From: Robiginitomaculum sp. | GTDB lineage: Bacteria; Pseudomonadota; Alphaproteobacteria; Caulobacterales; Maricaulaceae | Direction: 5' to 3' | DNA: 16,538 nucleotides | Assembly: GCA_002733485.1 (NCBI GenBank) | Contig: NVVU01000069.1 | Coordinates: 1-16,538 of the forward strand | Part shown: positions 1 to 7,800 of the stretch, piece after piece | How positions within the stretch are numbered: position 1 is the first letter of the stretch | Layout: the number at the start of each line of letters is the position of its first letter | Program-made: the position numbers and the translations under genes | The notes under the pieces: model-generated | The model's database searches: none | The model's input: only the letters and a program-made list of their open reading frames with translations | Told to the model about the DNA's origin: nothing

Positions 1-182
1 GCCGTCGAAATGGTGATCCCGCGCGCCTTCTCTTCAGGCGCAGAATCAATAGCGTCATAATCCTGAAACTCACCAAAATACTTGGTGATCGCCGCCGTCA
101 ACGTCGTCTTGCCGTGGTCAACATGACCAATCGTGCCAATGTTGACGTGCGGCTTGTTGCGTACAAATTTCTCTTTAGCCAT
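1..182 (-). CDS. tuf: Elongation factor Tu, N-terminal fragment (cut by window edge)
   Basis: EF-Tu is the GTPase that delivers aminoacyl-tRNA to the ribosomal A site. Only the first 60 codons are inside the window; the rest lies beyond the left edge. The translation begins MAKEKFVRNKPHVNIGTIG. It shows the P-loop GHVDHGKT at residues 19-26 and the switch I element RGITI at 54-58, inside the conserved APEEKARGITI stretch. The start at 182 is preceded by a purine-rich AAGAAGTGAG stretch. It is the last visible gene of the rpsL-rpsG-fusA-tuf operon, 32 nt after fusA, with no terminator in between. Alphaproteobacteria often carry a second tuf copy elsewhere, which cannot be judged here. Confidence 0.97.
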   Translation of the reverse strand, partial: MAKEKFVRNKPHVNIGTIGHVDHGKTTLTAAITKYFGEFQDYDAIDSAPEEKARGITIST

Positions 183-214
183 TTCTTTGTCTCACTTCTT
201 CTCGTTTAAGACGC

Positions 215-2290
215 TTAAGCGTGCTTCGCGATAACTTCTTCGGCCACGGCCTTAGGGACCGGGTCATAATGATCGAATTGCATTGAATACTGTGCCCGCC
301 CCTGGGACATGGAGCGCAACTGGTTCACATAGCCAAACATATTGGCCAGCGGAACCATTGCATTGATAACGTTGGCCGTGCCGCGCACTTCCTGATTCTG
401 GATTTGCCCGCGACGGGAATTCAGATCGCCAATCACCGAGCCGGTGTAATCTTCCGGCGTGACCACTTCAACCTTCATAATCGGTTCAAGCAATTTTGGC
501 GCACATTCATTTTTGGTCTGACGTAAAGCGGCACGACCGGCAATTTCAAAAGCCATAACGGAGCTATCAACATCGTGATAAGCACCATCATAGAGGGTGG
601 CCTTAAAGTCGATCAGCGGGAAGCCTGCCAGAATACCGGTGGCGGCGATCTGCTTGATGCCCTTTTCCACGCCCGGAATGTATTCCTTGGGAACATTACC
701 GCCAACAACCTTGGATTCAAAATGCTCGCCCTCTCCCGCAGGAAGAGGCTCAAATCTAATCTTGACCCGCGCGAACTGACCAGAACCACCAGATTGTTTC
801 TTGTGGGTGTAATCAATATCAGCAGCCTGACCCAGGGTTTCGCGGTACGCCACTTGCGGCTGGCCGATATTGGCCTCAACCCCAAATTCACGCTTCATGC
901 GGTCGACCAGAATGTCCAGGTGCAACTCACCCATGCCCGCAATAATAGTCTGACCGGATTCCTCGTCCGTGTGCACATGAAACGATGGATCTTCTGCGGC
1001 CAGACGTTGCAGGGCAACGCCCAGCTTTTCCTGGTCGGCTTTGGTTTTAGGCTCAATCGCAATTTCGATCACCGGCTCGGGGAATTCCATCCGCTCTAGA
1101 ATAACCTGATTTTGCGGATCACAAAGGGTGTCCCCCGTGGTGGTCTGTTTCAAGCCCGCAATGGCAACAATATCGCCTGCAAAAGCTTCCTTGATGTCTT
1201 CGCGTGAATTGGAGTGCATTTCCAGCATACGGCCGATGCGCTCTTTACGCTCCTTGACCGAGTTGATCAGGGTAATGCCAGTCTCCAGCTTACCTGAATA
1301 AATCCGCGCAAAGGTTAGCGTGCCGACAAACGGATCATTCATGATTTTGAAGGCCAGCATGGAGAGCGGCTCATCATCAGAGGCATGGCGCTCAATTTCA
1401 TCGCCGGTTTTAACGTCAATGCCCATAATGGCCGGAATTTCGACCGGGGATGGCAGAAAGTCTACAACCGCATCAAGCAGGGTTTGCACACCTTTGTTCT
1501 TAAAGGCAGTACCACACAGGATCGGCACAAAGGTATTGTTAATGGTGCCCTTGCGGATCATGGCTTTGAGGGCCTCTATCGAAGGCTCTTCGCCTTCCAG
1601 ATAGGCTTCCATCGCCTCATCATCGACCTCAACGGCCTTTTCAATGAGTTTTTCGCGCCATTCCTTGGCCTGATCCAGCAGATCAGCCGGAATGTCTTCT
1701 TCAGCATACTCCGCGCCCAGCGCTTCGCCGGACCAGATGATCGCCTTCATTTTCAGAAGGTCGATATGGCCGACATAGTCGCTTTCGGAACCGATCGGCA
1801 ATTGAATGGCCAGCGCATTGGCACCCAGGCGATCTTCAATCATGTCATAGGACATAAAGAAGTCGGCACCGATCTTGTCCATCTTGTTGACAAAGATCAT
1901 CCGCGGCACTTTGTACTTGTCGGCCTGACGCCACACGGTCTCGGTTTGCGGCTCAACACCGGCATTGGCATCCAGAAGCGCGATCGCACCATCCAGAACC
2001 CGCAAGGAACGCTCGACCTCAATGGTGAAATCCACGTGACCGGGGGTATCAATAATATTCAGACGCTTGCCATTCCAGAACGTAGTCGTGGCCGCAGAGG
2101 TAATGGTGATACCCCGCTCCTGCTCTTGTTCCATCCAGTCCATGGTGGCGGCACCATCGTGCACTTCACCAATTTTGTGAGACTTGCCGGAATAATAAAG
2201 AATCCGCTCGGTCGTCGTGGTCTTACCGGCGTCAATATGCGCCATAATACCAAAATTGCGGTAATCTTCGATTTTATGCGAACGGGCCAT
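215..2290 (-). CDS. fusA: Elongation factor G
   Basis: EF-G is the cytoplasmic translational GTPase that drives translocation on the ribosome and, with ribosome recycling factor, helps split it. The 691-aa product has the usual length. GTPase motifs are in order: P-loop AHIDAGKT (17-24), switch I RGITI (60-64), DTPGH (81-85), NKMD (135-138) and the G5 region CGTAF (259-263). Domains II to V follow, including the GGSGQFARV stretch and the domain IV tip region HDVDSSVMAF. The ATG at 2290 begins the canonical MARSHKIEDYRNFGIMAHID; a weak AAGG lies just upstream. It is 23 nt after rpsG and 32 nt before tuf, so it is clearly cotranscribed. Nothing in the sequence suggests a duplicate or specialised EF-G (FusB type, or EF-G2). 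Confidence 0.99.
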   Translation of the reverse strand: MARSHKIEDYRNFGIMAHIDAGKTTTTERILYYSGKSHKIGEVHDGAATMDWMEQEQERGITITSAATTTFWNGKRLNIIDTPGHVDFTIEVERSLRVLDGAIALLDANAGVEPQTETVWRQADKYKVPRMIFVNKMDKIGADFFMSYDMIEDRLGANALAIQLPIGSESDYVGHIDLLKMKAIIWSGEALGAEYAEEDIPADLLDQAKEWREKLIEKAVEVDDEAMEAYLEGEEPSIEALKAMIRKGTINNTFVPILCGTAFKNKGVQTLLDAVVDFLPSPVEIPAIMGIDVKTGDEIERHASDDEPLSMLAFKIMNDPFVGTLTFARIYSGKLETGITLINSVKERKERIGRMLEMHSNSREDIKEAFAGDIVAIAGLKQTTTGDTLCDPQNQVILERMEFPEPVIEIAIEPKTKADQEKLGVALQRLAAEDPSFHVHTDEESGQTIIAGMGELHLDILVDRMKREFGVEANIGQPQVAYRETLGQAADIDYTHKKQSGGSGQFARVKIRFEPLPAGEGEHFESKVVGGNVPKEYIPGVEKGIKQIAATGILAGFPLIDFKATLYDGAYHDVDSSVMAFEIAGRAALRQTKNECAPKLLEPIMKVEVVTPEDYTGSVIGDLNSRRGQIQNQEVRGTANVINAMVPLANMFGYVNQLRSMSQGRAQYSMQFDHYDPVPKAVAEEVIAKHA

Positions 2291-2313
2291 TGCCTTAAAC
2301 TCTTGTTTCGCCG

Positions 2314-2784
2314 CTACCAGCGGTAATGTGAAAATGCACGGTTGGCCTCGGCCATCCGGTGGGTGTCTTCACGCTTTTTCACAGCGTTACCACGATTGCT
2401 TGCCGCATCCATCAGTTCGCCAGCCAGGCGCTCACGCATGGTATGCTCGTTGCGATTACGGGCCGCGCCAACCAGCCAGCGAATGGCCAGAGCTTTTCTA
2501 CGGTCCGGGCGCACCTCAACCGGAACCTGATAGGTGGCGCCACCGACGCGGCGCGAACGCACTTCTACGCCAGGGGCCACATTTTCCAGCGCTTCATGAA
2601 AAAGCGGCAGAGGTTCGCGACGAGTTTTATCCTCGACAATTTCAAGCGCCCCGTAGACGATCTTTTCGGCGGTGGATTTTTTACCATCGCGCATAACATA
2701 GTTCATAAAACGGGTCAGGGTTTGATCGCCAAATTTGGGGTCCGCATGGACTTCCCGTTTCTCGGCGCGGTGACGACGTGACAT
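2314..2784 (-). CDS. rpsG: 30S ribosomal protein S7
   Basis: S7 nucleates assembly of the 16S rRNA 3' major domain (small-subunit head) and lines the E-site mRNA exit. The 156-aa product is of standard length. It starts MSRRHRAEKR, has the extended beta-wing GGATYQVPVEV (81-91) and ends in the conserved basic helix around NRGNAVKKREDTHRMAEANR. The ATG at 2784 has a strong upstream AAGGTGG about 8 nt away. The gap to rpsL is only 18 nt. In E. coli the longer rpsL-rpsG spacer carries the S7 translational operator; there is no room for that structure here. Confidence 0.99.
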   Translation of the reverse strand: MSRRHRAEKREVHADPKFGDQTLTRFMNYVMRDGKKSTAEKIVYGALEIVEDKTRREPLPLFHEALENVAPGVEVRSRRVGGATYQVPVEVRPDRRKALAIRWLVGAARNRNEHTMRERLAGELMDAASNRGNAVKKREDTHRMAEANRAFSHYRW

Positions 2785-2802
2785 CTTTTATACCACCTTC
2801 TC

Positions 2803-3174
2803 TTATTTAGGCCGCTTGGTGCCGTATTTGGAACGACGCTGGCGACGATCCTTAACACCCTGGGTATCCAAGACACCCCGCAGAACATGATAACGAACAC
2901 CCGGCAAATCCTTGACCCGGCCGCCGCGAATAAGCACAACTGAGTGCTCCTGCAGGTTATGACCTTCGCCAGGGATATAGCTCACCACTTCATGCCCGGA
3001 GGTCAAACGAACCTTGGCCACCTTACGCAAAGCCGAGTTCGGCTTCTTTGGTGTGGTTGTGTAAACACGTGTGCATACACCACGGCGCTGTGGGCAGGCC
3101 ATCAGGGCCGGCACCTTATTGCGCTTCACCTTCGGCTTACGCGGCTTGCGTACGAGCTGATTGATTGTCGCCAT
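2803..3174 (-). CDS. rpsL: 30S ribosomal protein S12
   Basis: S12 sits at the 30S decoding centre and affects tRNA selection accuracy. The 123-aa product is full length and very basic, starting MATINQLVRKPRK and ending SKYGTKRPK. The loop TTPKKPNSALR contains Lys43, and the GGRVKDLPGVRYH loop contains Lys88 and Asp89, the usual methylthiolation site. Both lysines are the unmutated form, so no streptomycin-resistance change is visible at these positions. It is the first gene of the str operon. Its ATG at 3174 is preceded by AAGGATTGAGG, which gives two possible Shine-Dalgarno registers. A leader of about 190 nt separates it from the candidate promoter at 3368-3396. Confidence 0.99.
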   Translation of the reverse strand: MATINQLVRKPRKPKVKRNKVPALMACPQRRGVCTRVYTTTPKKPNSALRKVAKVRLTSGHEVVSYIPGEGHNLQEHSVVLIRGGRVKDLPGVRYHVLRGVLDTQGVKDRRQRRSKYGTKRPK

Positions 3175-3196
3175 AAAGCCTCAATCCTTCTTGCGC

Positions 3197-3208
3197 GGAC
3201 TTGCGTCC
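3197..3208 (-). promoter_or_regulatory. GNRA-type hairpin upstream of the rpsL Shine-Dalgarno
   Basis: On the minus strand GGAC pairs with GTCC around a GCAA tetraloop, a stable GNRA-type cap. It lies about 7 nt before the AAGGATTGAGG ribosome-binding region of rpsL. The hairpin is read directly from sequence; a regulatory role is inference. Confidence 0.35.
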
Positions 3209-3245
3209 AAAAAAACAACCGCTCAGCACACGGGCGCACTGTCGG
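3209..3245 (-). promoter_or_regulatory. Terminator-like hairpin with T tract in the rpsL leader (possible attenuator)
   Basis: Read on the minus strand, CCG (3245-3243) and CAGTGC (3241-3236) pair with GTGCTG (3229-3224) and CGG (3221-3219). The six-nt loop is GCCCGT and there is a 1x2 internal loop. TTGTTTTTTT (3218-3209) follows at once. The stem contains two G-U pairs, so it is weaker than the rpoC/nnrS terminator. Its position inside the 5' leader, before the first gene, fits an attenuator or leader-RNA element, but it could be incidental. Confidence 0.35.
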
Positions 3246-3326
3246 CAAAACAACGGCCACGCACCTAAAAAAGCACGCGGCACTTACGGGGGACATCCCC
3301 AATTTTTCGATGTTCCGGACAGCGTC

Positions 3327-3342
3327 TAATCTGGTAAGATTA
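3327..3342. repeat. Perfect 6-bp inverted repeat in the str leader
   Basis: TAATCT and AGATTA are perfect inverted arms around a GGTA loop. It lies about 26 bp downstream of the candidate -10 hexamer. It could be a protein operator or a small RNA hairpin. It has no T tract, so it is not a terminator. Confidence 0.45.
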
Positions 3343-3367
3343 CAGCCAGCCTTTGGAACGAGCGCGG

Positions 3368-3396
3368 AACCTAGTCTCGGAATTTAGCGCGGTCAA
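3368..3396 (-). promoter_or_regulatory. Candidate promoter of the str operon
   Basis: On the minus strand TTGACC (3396-3391) is followed after exactly 17 nt by TAGGTT (3373-3368). The -35 matches TTGACA at five positions; the -10 matches TATAAT at only three, as is common in alphaproteobacteria. Transcription would start near 3361, leaving a leader of roughly 187 nt before rpsL. A separate promoter is needed here because nnrS and a bidirectional terminator separate this operon from rpoBC. Confidence 0.5.
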
Positions 3397-3400
3397 GAGC

Positions 3401-3420
3401 GCAAATGCGTGCAAATGCGT
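3401..3420. repeat. Tandem 10-bp direct repeat upstream of the str promoter
   Basis: GCAAATGCGT occurs twice without a gap, starting 4 bp beyond the candidate -35 of the str promoter. Each copy carries a small dyad, GCA-AA-TGC. The 10-bp period places both copies on about the same DNA face, as expected for a cooperative regulator site. The spot also lies between the str operon and nnrS, so it could serve either. The repeat is certain; the function is inferred. Confidence 0.6.
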
Positions 3421-3526
3421 CCCCTATGCACATTATTATCATCAGGATACTATGCCGCACAGCCATTGGATTGTACGAATCGGTAATTTACGCCCAAATC
3501 CAGCCGCTAAAGCATGGCCACAGTGC

Positions 3527-3531
3527 AGGAG
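3527..3531 (+). promoter_or_regulatory. Ribosome-binding site deciding the nnrS start
   Basis: AGGAG lies 6 nt before the ATG at 3538. The in-frame ATG eight codons upstream (3514) has no purine-rich sequence in front of it, so 3538 is preferred. Confidence 0.8.
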
Positions 3532-3537
3532 TCACCC

Positions 3538-4746
3538 ATGATCAAAAAAGCAGACGATTCGATAGCATCGTCGCGAATCGCCGCACGTCGTGACTATGCC
3601 GGTCCGGATTTTCTATCCCAGGGCTTTCGCCCGTTCTTTTTAGGGGCCGGGATATGGGCGGTGTTTTCCGTTACGCTCTGGCTATGTGAATGGCTAGGCA
3701 TTTTACCCCCGGTAATGGTGCTCAGCACCAATTGGCATGCCCATGAAATGATTTTTGGCTTTGCCGGTGCCGCCATGGGCGGTTTTATCCTGACGGCGAT
3801 TCCCAATTGGACCAGCCGCCTGCCCGTTCGCGGCTTGTCCCTTGGCCTTTTAGCGCTTTTATGGCTGGCGGGCCGCGTGGTTATGCTGATGCCTGATGTT
3901 CTGGGCCCCATTGGCACCGGCATTATTGACAGTTCATACCTGATCGTTCTTTGCGCCGCTATATGGCGGGAAATCATTGCCGGGCGTAATTGGCGCAATA
4001 TTAAAACTGCGGCAGTTATCTCCACACTGGCCGTGGCAAATGTTCTGTATCACTGGCAATTTGCCTCACCATCGGCAGATACCACCCTGGCCGAACGTAT
4101 GGGGGTTATGGTGCTGGTGACCCTGATTGCACTGATCGGTGGCAGGATCATCCCCAGCTTTACTCGCAATGTGCTGAACCGTCGCGGTGCAGATAAACTG
4201 CCCAGCCCGGTCAGCAACACTGATCGCTTTACCCTGGTGATGACGGTTTTTACCGGCATTGCCTGGACATTTTACCCACTCAGCCTGCTGGCTGGCGGAT
4301 TAACCCTCATTGCCAGCGCCTTGCATTTCGAACGCCTGACCCGGTGGCGGGGCCTGGCCATACTGGATGAGCCCATGCTGTGGGTCATGCATGTTGGTTA
4401 TTTATGGATCGGCATCGGCTTTGGCTTGCTAAGCGCGCACATATTTTTAGGGTTAGTACCACAAAGCGCCGCCGTTCATGCCTTCACCGCCGGGGCCTTC
4501 AGCACCATGATCTTGGGCGTCATGAGTCGCGCCAGCCGTGGCCATAGCGGATTACCCCTAAAGGCGGATTTACCCAACACGCTGATGTATGTTGCCATCA
4601 CCATTGCGGCACTGTTGCGGGTTGGCGGCTCAATCACCAGCATGCCGCTTTATTATTCCCTCTCAGGGATGTTCTGGGTACTGGCCTTTGGTATATTCGT
4701 CATTGCCTATTGGAAGATCCTGACCACCAATCTGCGCAAGGCGTAG
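3538..4746 (+). CDS. nnrS: NnrS family heme/copper membrane protein
   Basis: NnrS proteins are polytopic inner-membrane proteins that bind heme and copper and protect against nitric oxide-related stress, often beside nitrite or NO reductase genes. From the chosen start the product is 402 aa and very hydrophobic, with about 12 predicted membrane segments by eye. Family hallmarks are QGFRPFFLGAGIW (28-40), WHAHEMIFGF (66-75), FILTAIPNWTSR (83-94), GGRIIPSFTRN (201-211), DEPMLWVMHVGYLW (277-290) and HAFTAGAFSTMILGVMSRA (314-332). His67, His69, His285, His314 and His336 are candidate metal ligands. It is the only plus-strand gene here and has no nitrogen-oxide genes in view. It converges on rpoC and diverges from rpsL. 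Family assignment is confident; the exact substrate or role is not. Confidence 0.93.
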   Translation: MIKKADDSIASSRIAARRDYAGPDFLSQGFRPFFLGAGIWAVFSVTLWLCEWLGILPPVMVLSTNWHAHEMIFGFAGAAMGGFILTAIPNWTSRLPVRGLSLGLLALLWLAGRVVMLMPDVLGPIGTGIIDSSYLIVLCAAIWREIIAGRNWRNIKTAAVISTLAVANVLYHWQFASPSADTTLAERMGVMVLVTLIALIGGRIIPSFTRNVLNRRGADKLPSPVSNTDRFTLVMTVFTGIAWTFYPLSLLAGGLTLIASALHFERLTRWRGLAILDEPMLWVMHVGYLWIGIGFGLLSAHIFLGLVPQSAAVHAFTAGAFSTMILGVMSRASRGHSGLPLKADLPNTLMYVAITIAALLRVGGSITSMPLYYSLSGMFWVLAFGIFVIAYWKILTTNLRKA

Positions 4747-4757
4747 ACCCCTAAACA

Positions 4758-4788
4758 AAAAGGCCGCTGGGGTTTCCAGCGGCCTTTT
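4758..4788. terminator. Bidirectional intrinsic terminator shared by nnrS and rpoC
   Basis: A perfect 13-bp stem, AAAAGGCCGCTGG (4758-4770) with CCAGCGGCCTTTT (4776-4788), closes a 5-nt loop. The A/T ends supply a U-rich 3' side in both directions. It starts 11 nt after the nnrS stop and 26 nt after the rpoC stop on the other strand, so it can end both converging transcripts. Confidence 0.93.
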
Positions 4789-4814
4789 CGCGTTTTAGAG
4801 AGAAAGGCGTGCCA

Positions 4815-7800
4815 TCATGCACTGCCTTCCGATGCTGCCGCCTCGACAATTTCATCTGGCAGAGGCTCTTCGGCACTGACACGAGCTGCTTCGCGTTCGG
4901 CCAGCGCCTTCATATCACGACCATCGGCAATGTCCTGATAATGACGCAAAGTGCTGCCTGTACCAGCAGGTATCAGGCGCCCAACGATGACGTTTTCTTT
5001 CAGGCCTTCAAGTGTATCAGTTTTACCTTCAACGGCGGCCTGGGTCAGAACCCGCGTAGTTTCCTGGAACGAAGCCGCAGAAATAAACGACTTGGTCTGC
5101 AGGCTAGCCTTGGTAATGCCCAGCAATACCGGATTGGCTTTGGCCAGGACTTTGCCCTCGCTCTCCGCTTTTTCCTGAATCTTGGTAAAATCATGACGGT
5201 CCAGTTGCTCGCCCTTAAGGAGGCCAGTTTCACCACCATCGACGATTTCAACCTTTTGCAGCATTTGGCGTACAATGGTCTCAATGTGCTTGTCATTAAT
5301 CGGCACACCCTGCAAACGATACACTTCCTGAATTTCATCCACCAGATATTCGGCCAGCGCCTCAACGCCCATAATCTGCAAAATATCGTGCGGTGCAGGA
5401 TTGCCATCCAATAGGTATTCACCACGCTGGATCATATCACCATCCTGTACGGTCAAGTGCTTGCCCTTGGGTACAAGATAGGTCGAGGTTTCCTGGGTTT
5501 CATCCTCAGGAACAATGGAAATTCGGCGCTTGTTCTTATAATCGCGGCCATATTCCACCCGACCATCAATGTCGGCGATGATGGCGTGATCCTTGGGCTT
5601 GCGCGCTTCGAACAGCTCTGCCACCCGTGGCAGACCACCGGTGATATCGCGGGTTTTGGCGCCTTCGGTCGGGATACGGGCAATCACGTCGCCCGGCTTG
5701 ACCACATCGCCGTCATTGACCGAAATAATGGCCCCTACTGCCAGCATGTAGTTGGCAATACGACCACCGGAAAACTTCACCGGCTCGCCATCATCATCCA
5801 GAACCGCAATGGTTGGCTGCACACCGGTGCCCCGGGTATGGGAGCGCCAGTCAACAATCACCCGCGAGGAAATCCCCGTGGCTTCATCCATTTCATCCTT
5901 AACGGAAATACCGTCCAGAACATCCAGTAATTTGATGGCGCCGCCGGCTTCGGTGATGATAGGTGTGGTGTACGGATCCCATTCGGCCAGACGATCGCCG
6001 CGTTTGACCTTTTTGCCTTCATTGTGGGGCAAACGTGCCCCATAAAGCAGCTTGTAGGTCTCGCGTTCCTTACCATTGGCATCAATAATCGCAACCTGCA
6101 TTTGCCGGTTCATCACCACAAAGGCACCTGTGGTATCTTTCACCGTGGCGCGGTTTTTATATTTAACCTTGCCTTCGTGAGCAGCCTCGATAAAGGATTG
6201 TTCAGACACCTGTGCCGTGCCGCCAATGTGGAAGGTCCGCATGGTCAGTTGTGTACCCGGCTCCCCAATGGACTGGGCCGCAATAACACCAACGGCTTCG
6301 CCAACATTCACCGGAATACCCCGGGCCAGATCGCGACCATAACAAGTGGCACAAATTCCCGATATGGTTTCACAGGTCAGAGGCGAGCGGACTTTGATGG
6401 AGAGCACATCGGCCTCATCAATGGCCTCGGCCAGCTTTTCGTCAATATAGGTGTCGCGCGCGGCAATCACATCTCCACTGGAGGGGTGTACCACATCTTC
6501 GGCGCAAACCCGGCCAAGAACCCGGGTCCCAAGCGATACCACAACTTCACCGGCATCAACCACAGCTTTGAGCTGAATACCAGCGCTGGTGCCGCAATCC
6601 TGTTCGGTGACGATACAATCCTGAGCCACGTCCACCAGACGGCGGGTCAGATAACCCGAGTTCGCAGTTTTCAGCGCCGTATCGGCCAGACCCTTACGGG
6701 CACCGTGGGTTGAGGAGAAGTATTCCAGAACCGTCAGACCTTCCTTAAAGTTTGAGATGATCGGCGTTTCAATAATCTCGCCCGATGGCTTGGCCATCAA
6801 CCCGCGCATACCGGCCAATTGCTTCATCTGGTTCTTGGAACCCCGTGCGCCAGAGTGCGCCATCATATAGATGGAATTGACGCTCTGCTCGCTGGGAACA
6901 TTGGTCTTGATCTCAGACACAGCTTCCATCATCGCATCAGCCACCCGGTCGGTGCATTTGGCCCAGGCATCAATCACCTTGTTGTATTTTTCACCCCGGG
7001 TAATCAGGCCACTGGAATATTGCTTTTCGTAATCCGCAGCCAATTGGCGGGTTTCTTCCACCAGGGTCTTCTTGGCAGCAGGGATAACCATGTCATCCTT
7101 GCCAAAGGAAATCCCGGCATTACAGGCTTCTCGGAAACCAAGACGCATCACCTGGTCACAGAAAATCACCGTCGCCTTCTGGCCGCAATGACGATAAACC
7201 ACGTCGATCACGCTACTTATCGCCTTTTTAGTCATCAGTTGCGAGGTCAGCTCGAACGGTACTTCGGCATTACGCGGCAACAGATCTGCAATGCGCATAC
7301 GCCCCGGTGTGGTTTCCACAATGCTGCGCACAGTATTGCCGTCTGCATCTTTGGTAATCCAGCGCGCCTTGATCTTACTATGCAGTTTGATCACACCAGC
7401 ATTCATGGCCGAATCAATTTCGGCCATATCGGCAAAAATCATACCCTCGCCAGGTAGACCGTCTGCTTCCAGGGACATGTAATACAGCCCCAGCACAATA
7501 TCCTGTGACGGCACAATGATCGGCTGACCATTGGAGGGGCTGAGGATGTTGTTGGTGGACATCATCAGCACGCGCGCTTCCAGTTGCGCTTCCAGCGACA
7601 GCGGCACGTGAACGGCCATTTGGTCACCGTCAAAGTCGGCGTTAAATGCCGCACAGACCAGCGGGTGCAATTGAATGGCCTTGCCTTCAATCAGCTTTGG
7701 CTCGAACGCCTGAATGCCCAATCTGTGCAGGGTTGGCGCCCGGTTCAGCAATACCGGGTGTTCTCGAATGACTTCGTCCAGCACGTCCCAAACCTCGGGG

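Larger units (their letters stand above)
3175..3537. other. Divergent intergenic region between rpsL and nnrS
   Basis: This 363-bp stretch holds no credible gene: its open frames lack recognisable content and a ribosome-binding site. On the minus strand it contains a candidate str promoter, a tandem 10-bp repeat just upstream of that promoter, and a leader with several short hairpins (3327-3342, 3289-3300, 3219-3245, 3197-3208). For nnrS on the plus strand the best promoter guess is TATGCA (3425-3430), a 17-nt spacer and TACTAT (3448-3453), which is weak. I saw no FNR/NnrR-type TTGAT-N4-ATCAA box for nnrS. Confidence 0.7.

Noticed and set aside
1385..2326. Long plus-strand open frame antisense to fusA
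   Set aside because: It lies fully within fusA, has no recognisable domains or ribosome-binding site, and is explained by codon bias of the opposite strand.
3514..3537. Upstream in-frame ATG for nnrS (MATVQESP extension)
   Set aside because: No ribosome-binding site precedes it, while AGGAG sits 6 nt before the ATG at 3538.
3421..3537. FNR/NnrR or NsrR operator for nnrS
   Set aside because: I found no TTGAT-N4-ATCAA-like box. The GCATTT elements in the tandem repeat are direct, not the inverted arrangement of an NsrR site.
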